Origin: Vitrella brassicaformis
Taxonomy: Eukaryota; Sar; Vitrellaceae
Assembly (NCBI GenBank): GCA_001179505.1
Contig: CDMY01000639.1
Coordinates: forward strand, 1 to 37,639
DNA length: 37,639 bases
Reading direction: 5' to 3'
The notes beneath the pieces are model-generated. The model saw only the letters and a list, made by a program, of their open reading frames with translations. It was not told where the DNA came from and did not search any database. The translations under genes were made by a program, and so were the position numbers. Shown here one piece after another: positions 1 through 10,472 of this stretch; positions within the stretch are counted from its first letter, which is position 1; every line of letters begins with the position of its first letter.

Positions 1-102
1 AGGTGGAGGGGGTTGGGTGTAGTCCGATACACGCTCGCTCATCCGAAAAGGAGGAGAAACAGCCGAGAAATCACCAACTCAATCATGGGGGGTAAGTATG
101 CC

Positions 103-165
103 CACACCCCCTTCAAACACATCGGGGTGCTTCCTGAAACCGCTGCTGCTTCAAACACATCGCGA
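103..165. repeat. Interspersed repeat, copy 1 of 3, in ArfGAP leader
   Basis: A segment containing CCTGAAACCGCTGCTGC flanked by two CTTCAAACACATCG-like boxes lies just before the ArfGAP start codon at 171. Nearly the same segment recurs at 15903-15960, with a small internal indel, and its core recurs at 15732-15750. The three copies share the order of boxes, so this is a dispersed repeat and not chance. Here it sits in the likely 5' untranslated region or promoter. Confidence 0.6.
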
Positions 166-170
166 ACGAG

Positions 171-3100
171 ATGACCTCGACCAAGAAGACCAGCGAGAAA
201 GGCCTCATAGAGAGGATCAGGCTCTTTCAACGCTCAAGCAAGGCCAACAAACGATGGTCAGCAACTCTAGTCTCGATTGCAACAGCAGCAGGCGGCCTGA
301 CGGCCACGTCTCGATTACAAACAATACAAGGCAAACCACGAGAATCACACAGTTTTCTGGCTGTGGGTGTTTGTCTGAACAGTGCCGACTGTCTGGAGAT
401 TGGGCCTTCATATGTCTGCATCCTACCACACAACTTCCTCACGTTTGTCTGCACCACATGTTCGGGAATCCAGTTCAGTATTCAGTGGGGCTGGCACGGA
501 CTTAACTGGTCACCTGGCTGGCTGAGCGGGTCAGAGGTGTGTGTGTGTGTGTGTGTGTGTGGTAGTCGTGAGTTCAACCACAAGGTGGGAGGAACCATGC
601 AGATAGAGATAATATCTGTGTGGTCTGCCTTGCGCCATGCATCCTCTGTGCACTCCCCTCCTCTGTGCGCTCCCCACACTCGTGTTCGTGCGTGCGCGTG
701 TGTACAAGGTCAAGGGAGTTTCGGTGTCCAAGTGGACGCCGGAAGAGGTCGAAGACATCGAAAACGGAGGAAATGAGGTAGGCAACGCGAGCAGCATTAT
801 GTGGAGCCGCATCTCCCGTATGTGTGCTGTGTGTATGCTTGCGTATGTGTACCTGTACGTGATGTGTTCAGAAAGCCAATGACTTCTATCTTGCTCGCTG
901 GACCCCCCGCGACTTCCCGGAGCCGGAGGCGAACCAGATTGAGAAGGTCAGGCTGATGTTGTGCAAAGGCAGGTGTGGATAGAAGTGGCCTCACTGCCTT
1001 CTCCTCTCCTCAGATTCGGGACTTCATTCGCATCAAATACGTGGAGAAAAGGTACCCACAACACATACAACGCACCCGCCAGTCTTAGGTGAGATTGTGA
1101 CCAGGTGGGTGAGGGGCGGTGGTGGTTCGAGCGACCATAGGGGGAGGGGTCGCGATGACGATGACCGATATGAAAGGGAGATGGAGAGGGAGGGGAAACG
1201 CGACACCGAGAGAAGGGAAAGGGCACAGCGTGAGGCAAGGTGAGCGCAACTTCACGGAGGACACCTGTACGTCCATATGTTCGTTCGTCTGGTTAGGCGT
1301 GCAAGGGAAAGAGGACGTGAGAGGGAACGAGAAAGGGACCGACACGGGCGGGACAGGAGGTGAGACGATTGTTGCAGGCAAAGCAAAGCATTGAAAGCTA
1401 CTGGTATTTAGACACTATGACAGTGGTGATGACGAGAGGCGGAGCGATTCTGACGAGGGGGAGAAGCGCCATACCCGGAGAGCTAAGGACAAGACAAGAA
1501 AGGACCGAAGAAGTGAGATTACAATTCCACTTAACTGTCCGAGCACCTGACCAAGCAATTTCGGTTGTACACACATTCGCTCAGGGCGAAGGTCGTCAGC
1601 CGATGACGACGAGGATTTTGATGTCTTATCCGGCCCCCCTCTCTCGACGACTCATGTAGCTAAGTCCGGCACTTCCCCTGCAGACGGGTGGGGGAGTTTC
1701 ACTGGCGCACTCGCGCCGCAGCCCAGCATGGCGCTGTCCCCGCAAGCGATGAACCCCATGGCTACCATGCAGAGCAACATCAGCCTCCCTGTCGACCTGT
1801 TCTCGGAGCCACAGATGGGCATGACTCTTTCTGGGATGTCCTCGATGGGTTCCATGGGCCTTCAGAACGGTATGTCACAGGGGATTGGGTGGCAGGCGAC
1901 CTCCTCCATGGGCATGAGGCCACACGCAATGGACCCGTTCGCTGGGATTGATGGAATCAAGGCCCAGCAATCTGCAGCAACACTCGTAATCCGCGCACAC
2001 ATAAGCGAGAACGAAAGTCACAACACGCATCTGTCCTGTTGCCGTGTCTGGTAGAACGCCGCTTTGCCGACGAACCAGTCGGTGGTAATGACCGGTATGG
2101 GTCACGGAATGGGCGTGGCGGGTGGGTCGCAAACGGGCATGCCACAGATACCTCAGACACCCACTGCTCTTGGCATCCAGCAGGCGATGGTTCATCCCTG
2201 CGGAACAACGGTACGATGAGCCACAAAGGCAGCTGGCCAAATGACACGTCATCTGTTGTGGGATGGTTGGCAGGGTGGGTTTGGCGGTTCGATGTCAATG
2301 CTGCCCACATCAGTGGCGCCCGACCCCTCAAACCCCTTCTCCGTCAGCAGCCCGCGGACCAATGGAGGCCTTTACGCCATGGGCATGGCACATTTTGCGC
2401 AGACGATGGGAGCGGGCCCGGCAGCGTCACACGTGATCGGCATGCAGTCGGGGCGAATGGGGCAGTCTCCGGCCGACGTGACGCCCGTGTCTCTCACTCC
2501 GTCCAGCAAGATGTTTCAGCAGCAGCAGCAGCAGCAGGCCAAGCAGGGAGAGCAGCCGGCGATGTTTCATGATCTGCTTGGAGGTATGATGCGAAGAACA
2601 CTCGGGGAAATGCGAGCCAATGAAGTAATGCGCGTCCCTCACCTCATGGATGCAGAGTTCAATCGTCTGGCCCTTCAGAGCACTTCTTCGATCCCAACCA
2701 CATCTCAGGCGTCGACAATGGTGAGGAAATCTCAGCAAATCTCTTCATTTATTGTCGGTTGCTCTTGTATCCTCAAGGCCCACAACGACTCGAAAAGAGC
2801 GGGAGGCAATCCATTTGATCAATGGACATGCTGAGGTCACTGAGGGTAGATGCGCTCATCTGAGACATTATGCAATTACATGGAGTCAGTAATGTGAATG
2901 CATAGACCAGTATATCAACAGCGACAATGTCCCATAGACCAGTAATGCGATGCCCATCGAATTGGGATGGCCAGATCAAACGAACGAAGAATGAACTCGG
3001 GAATGAATGGGACGTCAGGGAGGGTACATGCCATCACGGGCTTCGTTCTTCAGTGCACTCACCCATGACCAGCGGCCGTTGCCAACCCACCTGAACCAGG

Positions 3101-3373
3101 CCGTGCACAAGACGAGGCCAATCCATTCATTGCATATGTATGTACGTGTGTATCTGTGCGGTGCGCGTCCGTCACCCGAATCCAGTATGGGTGACACGCC
3201 CGACACTGCTGCGGAGCGCTGTGCTGTACCAACTGTACCTTGACATCGAATCAAGCACAAGTGGTCACTGATGTGAATGCAGACCATACGCCCTCTTGTT
3301 GACTCGCGCAGAAACGCTCAGACAGGCGGGACGCGTTCCAGACGCCCCCTCACTGGATGCATGGAATTATTAG
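171..3373 (+). CDS. AGFG-type ARF GTPase-activating protein, 14 exons
   Basis: ArfGAPs stimulate GTP hydrolysis by ARF small GTPases on membranes in vesicle traffic. Chained exons are 171-256, 383-472, 566-584, 709-777, 872-946, 1014-1051, 1105-1239, 1297-1359, 1412-1512, 1585-1985, 2055-2210, 2274-2583, 2709-2720 and 3312-3373, giving 538 residues with all phases consistent. The zinc finger is CADC at residues 29-32 and CTTC at 52-55. That spacing is three residues longer than the usual 16. SGIHREFNHK follows, with Arg60 as the expected arginine finger, then WTPEEVE, GNE, FYLARW and IKYVEKRW, all matching the ArfGAP core. Next comes an Arg/Glu/Asp-rich charged linker (exons 7-9) and a Met/Gly/Gln/Pro-rich low-complexity tail with a six-Gln run. 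The first ten junctions are firm. The 12-base exon 13 and exon 14, ending LDAWNY, are inferred from phase and an acceptor. The gene converges on GT47 copy A, with stops about 120 bases apart. Confidence 0.9.
537..560. repeat. (GT)n microsatellite in ArfGAP intron 2
   Basis: About 12 GT units end five bases before the 19-base exon 3 of the ArfGAP. They replace the usual pyrimidine tract of that acceptor. Confidence 0.9.
3301..3344 (+). repeat. Inverted repeat arm, left (overlaps last ArfGAP exon)
   Basis: These 44 bases, eleven of the last intron including its AG acceptor and 33 of exon 14, are repeated perfectly in reverse orientation at 5777-5820. The two arms flank GT47 copy A. Sequence outside both arms does not match and I see no target-site duplication. 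Confidence 0.9.
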
Positions 3374-3493
3374 ATTGTACAGGCGTTCGGTATTGACACT
3401 GGTCTGTGGATTCATACGTTTATTGTACAGATAAATACTGTGGCGGTAAACCACTAGGGTATGTTTGTGTCTTTCCGCACCACCTCGACGGCC

Positions 3494-5660
3494 TCACTCA
3501 GGAATAATTCCATGCATCCAGTGAACGGTCATGCAAGGCTTCCGTTGTTCCTCTAGCTTTGCTGATGTGTCGACGAATGCACACTCGGAGAACAAAGCAT
3601 GATCTCGCACATTCGCCGCCGTACCTTCACCCACAGAGAGATCCCAATCGTCGGTTGTGTATCTTTCTGCGTGTATGGCTGGCCTACCATCTTTGCTGGT
3701 CCTTTTGATATAGTCGAGCTTTGTCTTGTCAGTGAGACATTGTCGTGTCATTGCGCGGAGCACACTTCTTGCTGTCTCGCTATTTGGGGCGTCCCAGAGA
3801 AGTTTCTTGCTGTAGTAGTCCATCATTCGCAGCTTTTCTGTTACGGCTCGGTGGTCCTTGTAGAGCTCATCCAAGATCGGCTTCAGCGCTGCGCGAGGGT
3901 TCTGCTCAAAGACAGAGCCCTCGATCGAATAGGTCAGGTTCCTGCTCACAACACAAAGGGGAGCCAAGTATTGGAAGCATCAAGTGCAAATCTGCCTTTT
4001 TTTCAATACTTCCATGGGATCTCGCATTGGAGCGGGATGGCGTATTTATACATATCGTTTAGGTCGCTGATTAAAACATCAATCGTGCGAGTTGCAAAGC
4101 CGTCAACGACCCTCGAGCTCGTCACATCTCTTCCCCGAAAGCATAGATTCAACTTGGAGCTGGCCAGGCGGTGAATGAAAACCGACGTCTCAGACAGCCT
4201 TTCTTGACGACCCTTTGTTACAGCCTCGCATCGCTCAAACTTGCCTATCCGCATTCCGACATACTTAGCTCTCCGGGGGCAAAAAGGAAACTTCGTTTGT
4301 GAGACGTCGCCGGTTGCAACAAATACGTTGGTCCCTGGTGCACAATCTGGGCAGGATTTTAATTTATAGTGCCAACCCGCCAAGCTTTCGAAGGCCAGCT
4401 TTCGATACGGACGGTCGTGATATACCTTTCCTACAACACTCAACCACAGCAGATGGCCGAGTTGAGCGTTGCCCGTGTCTGACCTTGAAAGAACATTGTG
4501 TAGTCGCGTTCGAACCAGTCGTGTCTCGATGGAGGGTTGAAAGCCATGGCAAGTCGGTCATCCTCAAAGACGTCGGTAGGTTTGATAAGCCCACGCCTCA
4601 GCAGGCTTTCCTTCTCAAAAGGCTGGTAGGCCTGATGGAGTGGCGTCAGCGAAGACCTGAATGCAGGCATACACAACCAGTCATCGATGCATTGAGTTGC
4701 GTAGGATTTTCATACGTGTGGGGTATCGTGACAGCACATCCGAAGAGGCCTCTGTCTGTTGGCCGAGATGTAGATCACAGCTAGCTGGCTTTTCTCCTTC
4801 ACTTCCTTACGGTTGTCCACAAGGTGCCGCCCCTGCGTGATGTTCTTCGCAAATGTCGCGAATGACTCCCCCAATACTCTCGTCATATCGAAGGGATAAT
4901 TAAAGCGCCAGTCGCTCGCCTGCATGGTCAATCAATACACTATTCGAACATTGCTTGTCATGAGCGGGGGCCAACGATCACTCACCACCAGGATGTGGTC
5001 GAGTCCGCCGTTCCTCTTCCATTGTGGCGTCTCCATCACCTGGACATCTGACTGGTGCCCATATTTCCACTTATACTTTCTCACCTCCTTGACAGCCGTT
5101 GCTGCTAAGTCGTGGGCTTTCGTTCTGTTTCTGTCGTTGCATGAGTTGTGAAGAAGCAACACTGCAGGCAAATGAATGAATGAATTAATCCTGTACGTGT
5201 CTCCCTCATTATGTGTAGACAGACCCGGATAGATTGGGAGGACATAGACGAGCGCTTTGTCAGGGTCAGACGTCCTCCAAGAATCGTTCCACAACTGGTC
5301 CAGCCAGTATATCTCGTCAACGTTCTTCCTGTCCCCCAGCGGGAGTAGTGCAGGCCAGCGCCCCTCAAGGATATTCCGTGCGCTCTCTTGACACATCCGA
5401 TACAGCGCTTTCATTGCCGGCGTTCGATATATGTAGAATGGCACCTCCATGTGGCGTTCCAAGGCCTCCAAGTCAGCAGAATTGCTGTTGGTTTCTTGGA
5501 TATCATTGTGTTTGTGTCTTCTGTGGTTCAAGACGACACCGCGGGAGGACGGGCGGCCGCGGCGCAGCCTGGGAGGAGGATAACTATTGCAGCTGACACA
5601 CAGACACAGACAGACACATTGCAACAGGAACAGGTCCACAAAGGTAGGAAATGTCTTCAT
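3494..5660 (-). CDS. Exostosin-family (GT47) glycosyltransferase, copy A, 7 exons
   Basis: GT47 enzymes are type II Golgi proteins that build wall polysaccharides or heparan-like chains. Exons in coding order are 5660-5225, 5161-4986, 4919-4803, 4751-4738, 4656-4484, 4430-4010 and 3941-3494, giving 594 residues in phase. The start MKTFPTFVDLFLL opens a hydrophobic signal or anchor and is shared with copy B. Family marks are PFYIY near residue 75, DKALVYVLPIYP near 130-145, GGLDHILV at the end of exon 2, and CFRGRDVTSSRVVDGF in exon 6, which is the exostosin donor-binding stretch. The 14-base exon 4 and the 81-base intron after it remove in-frame stops seen in unspliced copies A (TGA) and B (TAG, TGA). 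I recognise the fold, not the sugar. Intron 1 here is 63 bases with no in-frame stop, so its retention would keep the frame. Copy B lies at 24435-26632. Confidence 0.85.
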
Positions 5661-5702
5661 CGATGATTCAGATGTAAACCAGGATCATTCGAAAATGATC
5701 TA

Positions 5703-5820
5703 TTATTTAGAACCTTCCCAAAGGGGCGAGTCCTGACTGGATTGACCACTGCGCGACGCTACTGGTCGGGCATCTGCGTCTGGAACGCGTCCCGCCTGTC
5801 TGAGCGTTTCTGCGCGAGTC
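5703..5820 (-). pseudogene. Inverted fragment of the ArfGAP last exon
   Basis: Bases 5777-5820 are the reverse complement of 3301-3344 without a mismatch. Read on the minus strand they give the acceptor and the peptide ETLRQAGRVPDA of the ArfGAP C-terminus. The frame then stays open to a stop at 5703 with an unrelated tail. The fragment lies about 120 bases upstream of the GT47 copy A start. It is best read as a broken-off copy, though it could serve as promoter or leader of that gene. Confidence 0.75.
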
Positions 5821-5975
5821 GACATGCCAACTTGAAGCCGGCGCACGAATGTGTAAGACAGCTTTTTTTCGTCTGAAGTCCGAATGAATGATTCACCAGT
5901 GGGACAGAAACTCACCAATTCGTGTACACAACACGGTCTTGGCGAATTATTAAAGCCGGCTGGTGTGTGCGTGTT

Positions 5976-6019
5976 TCTCTCTCTCTCTCTCTCTCTCATT
6001 TCTTTCTTTCTTTCTTTCT
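5976..6019. repeat. Compound (CT)n-(TTTC)n microsatellite
   Basis: A pure CT run at 5976-5997 is followed after one base by TTTC units at 5999-6019. Confidence 0.95.
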
Positions 6020-6066
6020 TCTTCTTTTCTCTTTTGCTTCTTCTTTCCCATACCCACGAGCCGTCC

Positions 6067-6246
6067 ATGTGACAAGTGGTCCTTGACTATCGGAAACATT
6101 CGGCACGATGTTTCTACGTCCTGTTGCCGCGTTCTGTCTCGCGGTGTCTGTGTCCAATGTGACAAGTGGTCCTTGACTATCGGAAACATTCGGCACGATG
6201 TTTCTACGTCCTGTTGCCGCGTTCTGTCTCGCGGTGTCTGTGTCCA
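6067..6246. repeat. Perfect 90-bp tandem duplication, two units
   Basis: Units 6067-6156 and 6157-6246 are identical as far as I can compare. Both begin ATGTGACAAGTGGTCC. The unit length is a multiple of three, so frames on both strands stay open across it, but no gene is evident. Confidence 0.93.
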
Positions 6247-7717
6247 ATGTGCTATGATCATGAGCAATAGGACAAAGCTCGAGGATGCTGCATGAAGTGT
6301 TGCTGGTGAGTGAGAGTGAGTGTTCGGTTGGATGTGTGAAGGTTTCTCTTCCTGAAGGCTCAAGCTATCTCTGTTCGCACACACGGGGGACTGGTCCTAT
6401 CAACGACTGCCTGTCTGTCTCACAGACGAGTACAAACAAACGAATAAACGAACGATTGGACGGCGAACGACGAAAGAACGCACGAACACACGACGTGTCA
6501 CTCGTGACACATGGTGCACACACCTAGCTGCTGCTCACAACAACTGGTCTGAATCTGCCTGTGCTGACTATGGGGATCAACACAGGGAGGTCGAAACGAT
6601 GAAAAACGAATGGAACAATTGCTGCACTGGATGTCGGCAATTGGCGATGAGGTCAAGGGTGATTCTCTGTCGCTTCTTGTCTAGGGTTCCTGGGTTTTGT
6701 CTATGGCGGAGCTTCCGAAGCACGTCCTAGTGTGAGGATCGCGTAGCGGAGCTTCCCCCTGCCCAAGCTGCAAAGCTTCTCCGTTCCGTTTACGACATCT
6801 CCTGTACATGAAGATTCACTTGCTGGTCCACTCTGTCTGTGTTAGCATCGGGCTGGTAGCAGCTTCGCAACCAGACAAATTGAGGGCGCTTCGAGTGTCC
6901 GGCATAGACCCCGACCAGCAACACACTTCAAAGATGCAATTGCAATGGCGTTTTCTCCATATATATATATAGCTTTTCGTGGGTGGTCAAAGAGACATGC
7001 CTACATTCGAGTCCACGTTGAATTGCCATGGACAGACTGCTCAACTGGTGCGTAGACTAGAAAGGTTGAGACAGCCAGTTGCACTCCAACTGATGAAGTT
7101 CGAGCTCTATTTATCCATGTGCATCTCTCTCCATCGAGCCACCCGCTCCCTCCTCAAGAGCGACTATATGTCACATCTCTGCCGACACGCGGAGCGGGAG
7201 AAGAATGACAAGCATTGCTGCCCTTACCACCTGAGTGCCTCTACATTTTACATTTGACGTGTACCATCATAGGAAGCCTGACGTGGCTTATACTATACAT
7301 GCTCAGTGCCCGTGTCGTGTGTGCGGTTGGTGGAGCCGCCCACAAGAATGCGACTGGGCCTGACGTTTTTGCTGTGGCTCGCCCACTGGGCAAGACAAGG
7401 CGAGTCAGTTCCTTAGAAGCGCTCACCGCGCCCATTGGCTTTACTCACTGATGCGCTGACTCTGACTGCCTCGTGAATGATGGTTGGGAGCGTGCTTAAG
7501 ATCGGAAGAGCCACCTCGAGATCTGCTGGAGCTCACGCAACGTTACGGCAATGACGTTTTGACGTGTCCAAGCAGAACCGCATCGGAATCACCTACAGAA
7601 AAAACAGAGGACTAGTTTGACTTGTCTCAAGTTCGATGGAACCCCCGCGAACGCGGGTCGACGCACGGCTACGAGGGGGTAGGGGCCCGGGCGTAACGGA
7701 AGGCGATAGGAAAGGGA

Positions 7718-7738
7718 CGTTCGTTCGTTCGTTCGTTA
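7718..7738. repeat. (GTTC)n microsatellite
   Basis: About five GTTC units sit in a GC-rich segment with no recognised gene. Confidence 0.9.
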
Positions 7739-8478
7739 ACGGGCACCGAGGCCCCGGCCCCTCAGGGCAGATGGTGTGTCCAATCAATGCGTCCGTAAGT
7801 CTCAAGTGGCCAGCGCTCAGATGAAAAATCGGGGGCACATTACAGAATTTCGCGGATCGAATGTCGTTGGTCCGTTGGTTACGGTAACGGGCCCTGGAGC
7901 CGGCAAATAGAGACGGGGAGCACCGTCGTGCACGTCGCAAGTGGCAGGTCTTTTTTGCAGACCAAAAAAGCTTACGATACATGATGGGGGGAGGGGGAAG
8001 ATTGAGACAAACAGCTACAAACAGAAGATACCGTGTGTGGAAACCCATGCGTTTCTCCTCGATCATGTTCCATCAGTTACGACTTTACTGGATCGACAAG
8101 AATCCGCTACTGGATGCACAAGAATCCGCAGGCGGCCAAGGCGGAAGCATCGCGCAGAAGGCATCGCGCATCAAGTTTCTGCAGTTCCCGGACGGCAAGA
8201 AGCCTCTACAGCGATACGCATCACATGCACGGCACATTAGATATCCATCCATATATCCATATATCCATACACTATGCCATGACATGTGTGTTGATGCAGT
8301 TGGGTGGAGGCGCATCCCGAGTCGGAGCAGACAAAGTAGTGACAGGGGATCGGCTGGCTGGCTGGCTGATCTGACACGGTGTAGATGGATATTCCATCCG
8401 TGACTAGCAACACACCCGACCAGCCAGTCTGGGATTCGGTGTTTGTAGATAGTAGAGCAGGGATGCATGAAAACTCGA

Positions 8479-10312
8479 TCATTGAATCTCTGGGGCGGAA
8501 TCCTTCACATATGTTCCCCATATGTCACATATGTCCCCATATCTTCGCTTCTCCCACTTGCTAGAGTTGTTGACATAGACGAACCTCGTGAATTTCTCGG
8601 CATTCCACTCCAACTCTGTGGTTGGAGGTGGTGCATAGAGGGAGTGGACCAATAGGGGCGGAGAAGTGGCAACGAATGATGCAACATCGCTGCTACGGGA
8701 GAGCTTGTTGCTGTAGTCGACATGGACGTCCTGCTCTAGCGTCGCGTTCAGGGTACCTGCTTTAACATTCTCGATAAGGCTTCTGAAAGCCTGCATGCGT
8801 GTCGTTGGGACAACAAGGGGGAAGATCTGAGACGCTAGCGACGCCGTTTTATCAGCTGTTTCCGACAGGTGCTTCCCAGAATGAGGCAGAACGACTGCGT
8901 CGCTGGGAAAAGCCGACCGATAGGTCTTTAGGAATTCTGCTGCGTCTGCCTGAAACCACACTGAGGGGCTGAGAATAAGGTAAACATCACCATTAGAAAG
9001 ACTCTCGTCGGCTTCTCGACTCTCATTGTGGCCCCGCGCCATTTCGTCGTGCACAGCTGCAAGAGCTTCCAAAGGGTCTTGCACAGACAAGACAGATATG
9101 GGGATACCGAAAGGGAAGCATGCTGCATGAGTCAAAGCAGTGGTTTGGCAAAAGTGCTCCATTTTTGAGGCAGGGACGACACTGTAGATGTGCAGTTTTT
9201 TCCCTTCAGAATATGGGACGCCGCAAGTACTGAGAGCAGACAGATGCTCCAGTTTTTTTGTACGCTCTTTTGTCGCATGAGTCACATGCTGTGCTATTTG
9301 GCCTTCTGTGGCGACCCCAGAAGAAACGGCTGCGAGCTTCTCGTGAATGAGCAGACACATATTATCTCGCTCCTCCTGAGGAATGAATTTTTTCTTGCAC
9401 GCTGTTGTGCAGCCTCCACAATTACAGCAAGCATCTCCTGCTAGGACTCTTAAGAAGCAGCTGTATTTCGAACGGAGAATTTCATTCGCATACGTAGCGG
9501 CCGCTTCATTAAGGGAGAGGTCTTCCAAGAGAAGTACGCGATCAACAGACCGATTGTCGCTTCTTCTTTCAGTACGCTGCCGAAGTTTGATGGCCTTCTG
9601 TAGAAGATTCCTTGAGAAGGCGGTATTATGGACAACAAACGTGCCAGCACAGATATCACGGTTCCACCTGGCGCCTTCTGTGAAAAAGATGGAGTCTTTG
9701 TTAGGACATTGTTTGAATACTGACTTCAAAGAAATGTTGCAGTCCATGATGATAACATCCGCATCTTTCCACACAACAGTTTGATATCCCTTGTCTAAGA
9801 GGAGAGACACCAATTCCAGTTTTCGTTTGATGACGGAATCCGTCGCTCGAGACATATCGAAGCTTCGATATGTCTCGAACGTAGGTTCTTTTATATCTGC
9901 AATCAGTGTATAGCCCCATTTCTGAAGGACAGTACAGAAATTAAGTCTTGTTGGGTGCGTGGCTCGTGCGAACCTGACAGTATCGCTGCAAGAGTGTCAA
10001 GCTGTTTTTCCAAGCAGCTGCGTCACTTTTTGTGCCGTTGTACCAGCTAATTGTGACGATGGCAATCATTCCAGCACGTCCATGTCCCGGAATCGCCTCG
10101 ATTTTATCTGCATCAGGCACGTCCTTCATGAAATACTCCAGCATTGGCGCCGGCGAATGAATTCGGGGAGAAGGCCCATGAGACGAAATGTGATTGTCCC
10201 TTCTCGAATGCAACGACAGAACACCACCGCAGAACAAAGGACACAGCGTGAAAAAGCATACAACGACCAACATTCTAGTCCAGGGGAGTGGTAAATGTGG
10301 GTTTGGCGGCAT
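8479..10312 (-). CDS. Signal-anchored glycosyltransferase, GT34/GT77-like, two exons
   Basis: Exons are 10312-9974 and 9921-8479, joined in phase 0, giving 593 residues. The N-terminus has a hydrophobic segment (MLVVVCFFTLCPLFCGG from Met14), so a Golgi type II enzyme or signal peptide is likely. Across the junction the protein reads QKWGYTLIADIK. It then continues through KRKLELVSLLL to VVWKDADVIIMD, with the DAD motif at residues 166-168. That is the usual layout of nucleotide-diphospho-sugar transferases of the GT34/GT77 type, where DxD binds the metal and donor sugar. A cysteine cluster, CCNCGGC, follows near the middle. The second half has another acidic stretch (GDVYLILSPSVWFQADAAEF) resembling a second transferase-like fold. 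A 32-bp perfect palindrome lies inside exon 2 at 9847-9878. The exact family and substrate are uncertain. Confidence 0.72.
9847..9878. repeat. Perfect 32-bp palindrome inside coding exon
   Basis: The two 16-base halves are exact reverse complements, centred on AAGCTT between 9862 and 9863. The minus strand codes ETYRSFDMSR across it, in frame with the glycosyltransferase. Confidence 0.95.
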
Positions 10313-10472
10313 TCGACTCTCGAAAGAAAGTCTAAAAACAGCGGCTTTAACAAGTGTAGAAAATTACGCTGTGCGTGCAGGTGATGTGGATGGCGGCCAT
10401 AGCTGCCATGGCAATTTGACTTCGTTTATCGTTGATCATCGATTCCAAGGGACAGGAGGAGTTGAAAAATTC
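10313..10472. other. Divergent intergenic segment, nothing recognised
   Basis: This lies between the start of the minus-strand glycosyltransferase and the first unit of the tandem duplication. No gene or site is evident. Together with the duplicated 10473-10710 it forms the divergent promoter space. Confidence 0.5.

Larger units (their letters stand above)
5821..8478. other. No supported gene; repeat-rich
   Basis: This stretch holds (CT)n, (TTTC)n, (AT)n and (GTTC)n microsatellites and a 90-bp tandem duplication. ORFs are open on both strands, the longest being the minus frame 7593-8066, but I recognise no domain or convincing splice chain. Around 8090-8215 the plus strand reads KFLQFPDGKKPLQRYA, which looks protein-like and could be an isolated exon. 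I cannot connect it to anything. Confidence 0.5.

Noticed and set aside
4710-4712. In-frame TGA in both GT47 copies considered as recoding (selenocysteine or Trp)
   Set aside because: A canonical 81-base GT-AG intron in matching phase removes it, and copy B also needs an intron to remove TAG.
3301-5820. Inverted arms around GT47 copy A considered as terminal inverted repeats of a DNA transposon
   Set aside because: The left arm is a functional exon of the ArfGAP, no target-site duplication is seen, there is no transposase, and copy B lacks the arms.
7499-7511. AGATCGGAAGAGC, identical to the start of common Illumina adapters, followed soon by CTCGAGATCT
   Set aside because: Only 13 bases match and the next base fits neither standard adapter. 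The flanks show no read-end or vector signature, so chance cannot be excluded. Raw-read inspection would settle it.
7593-8066. 157-codon minus-strand ORF
   Set aside because: No recognisable motif, no conserved start context, overlaps a GTTC microsatellite; likely compositional.
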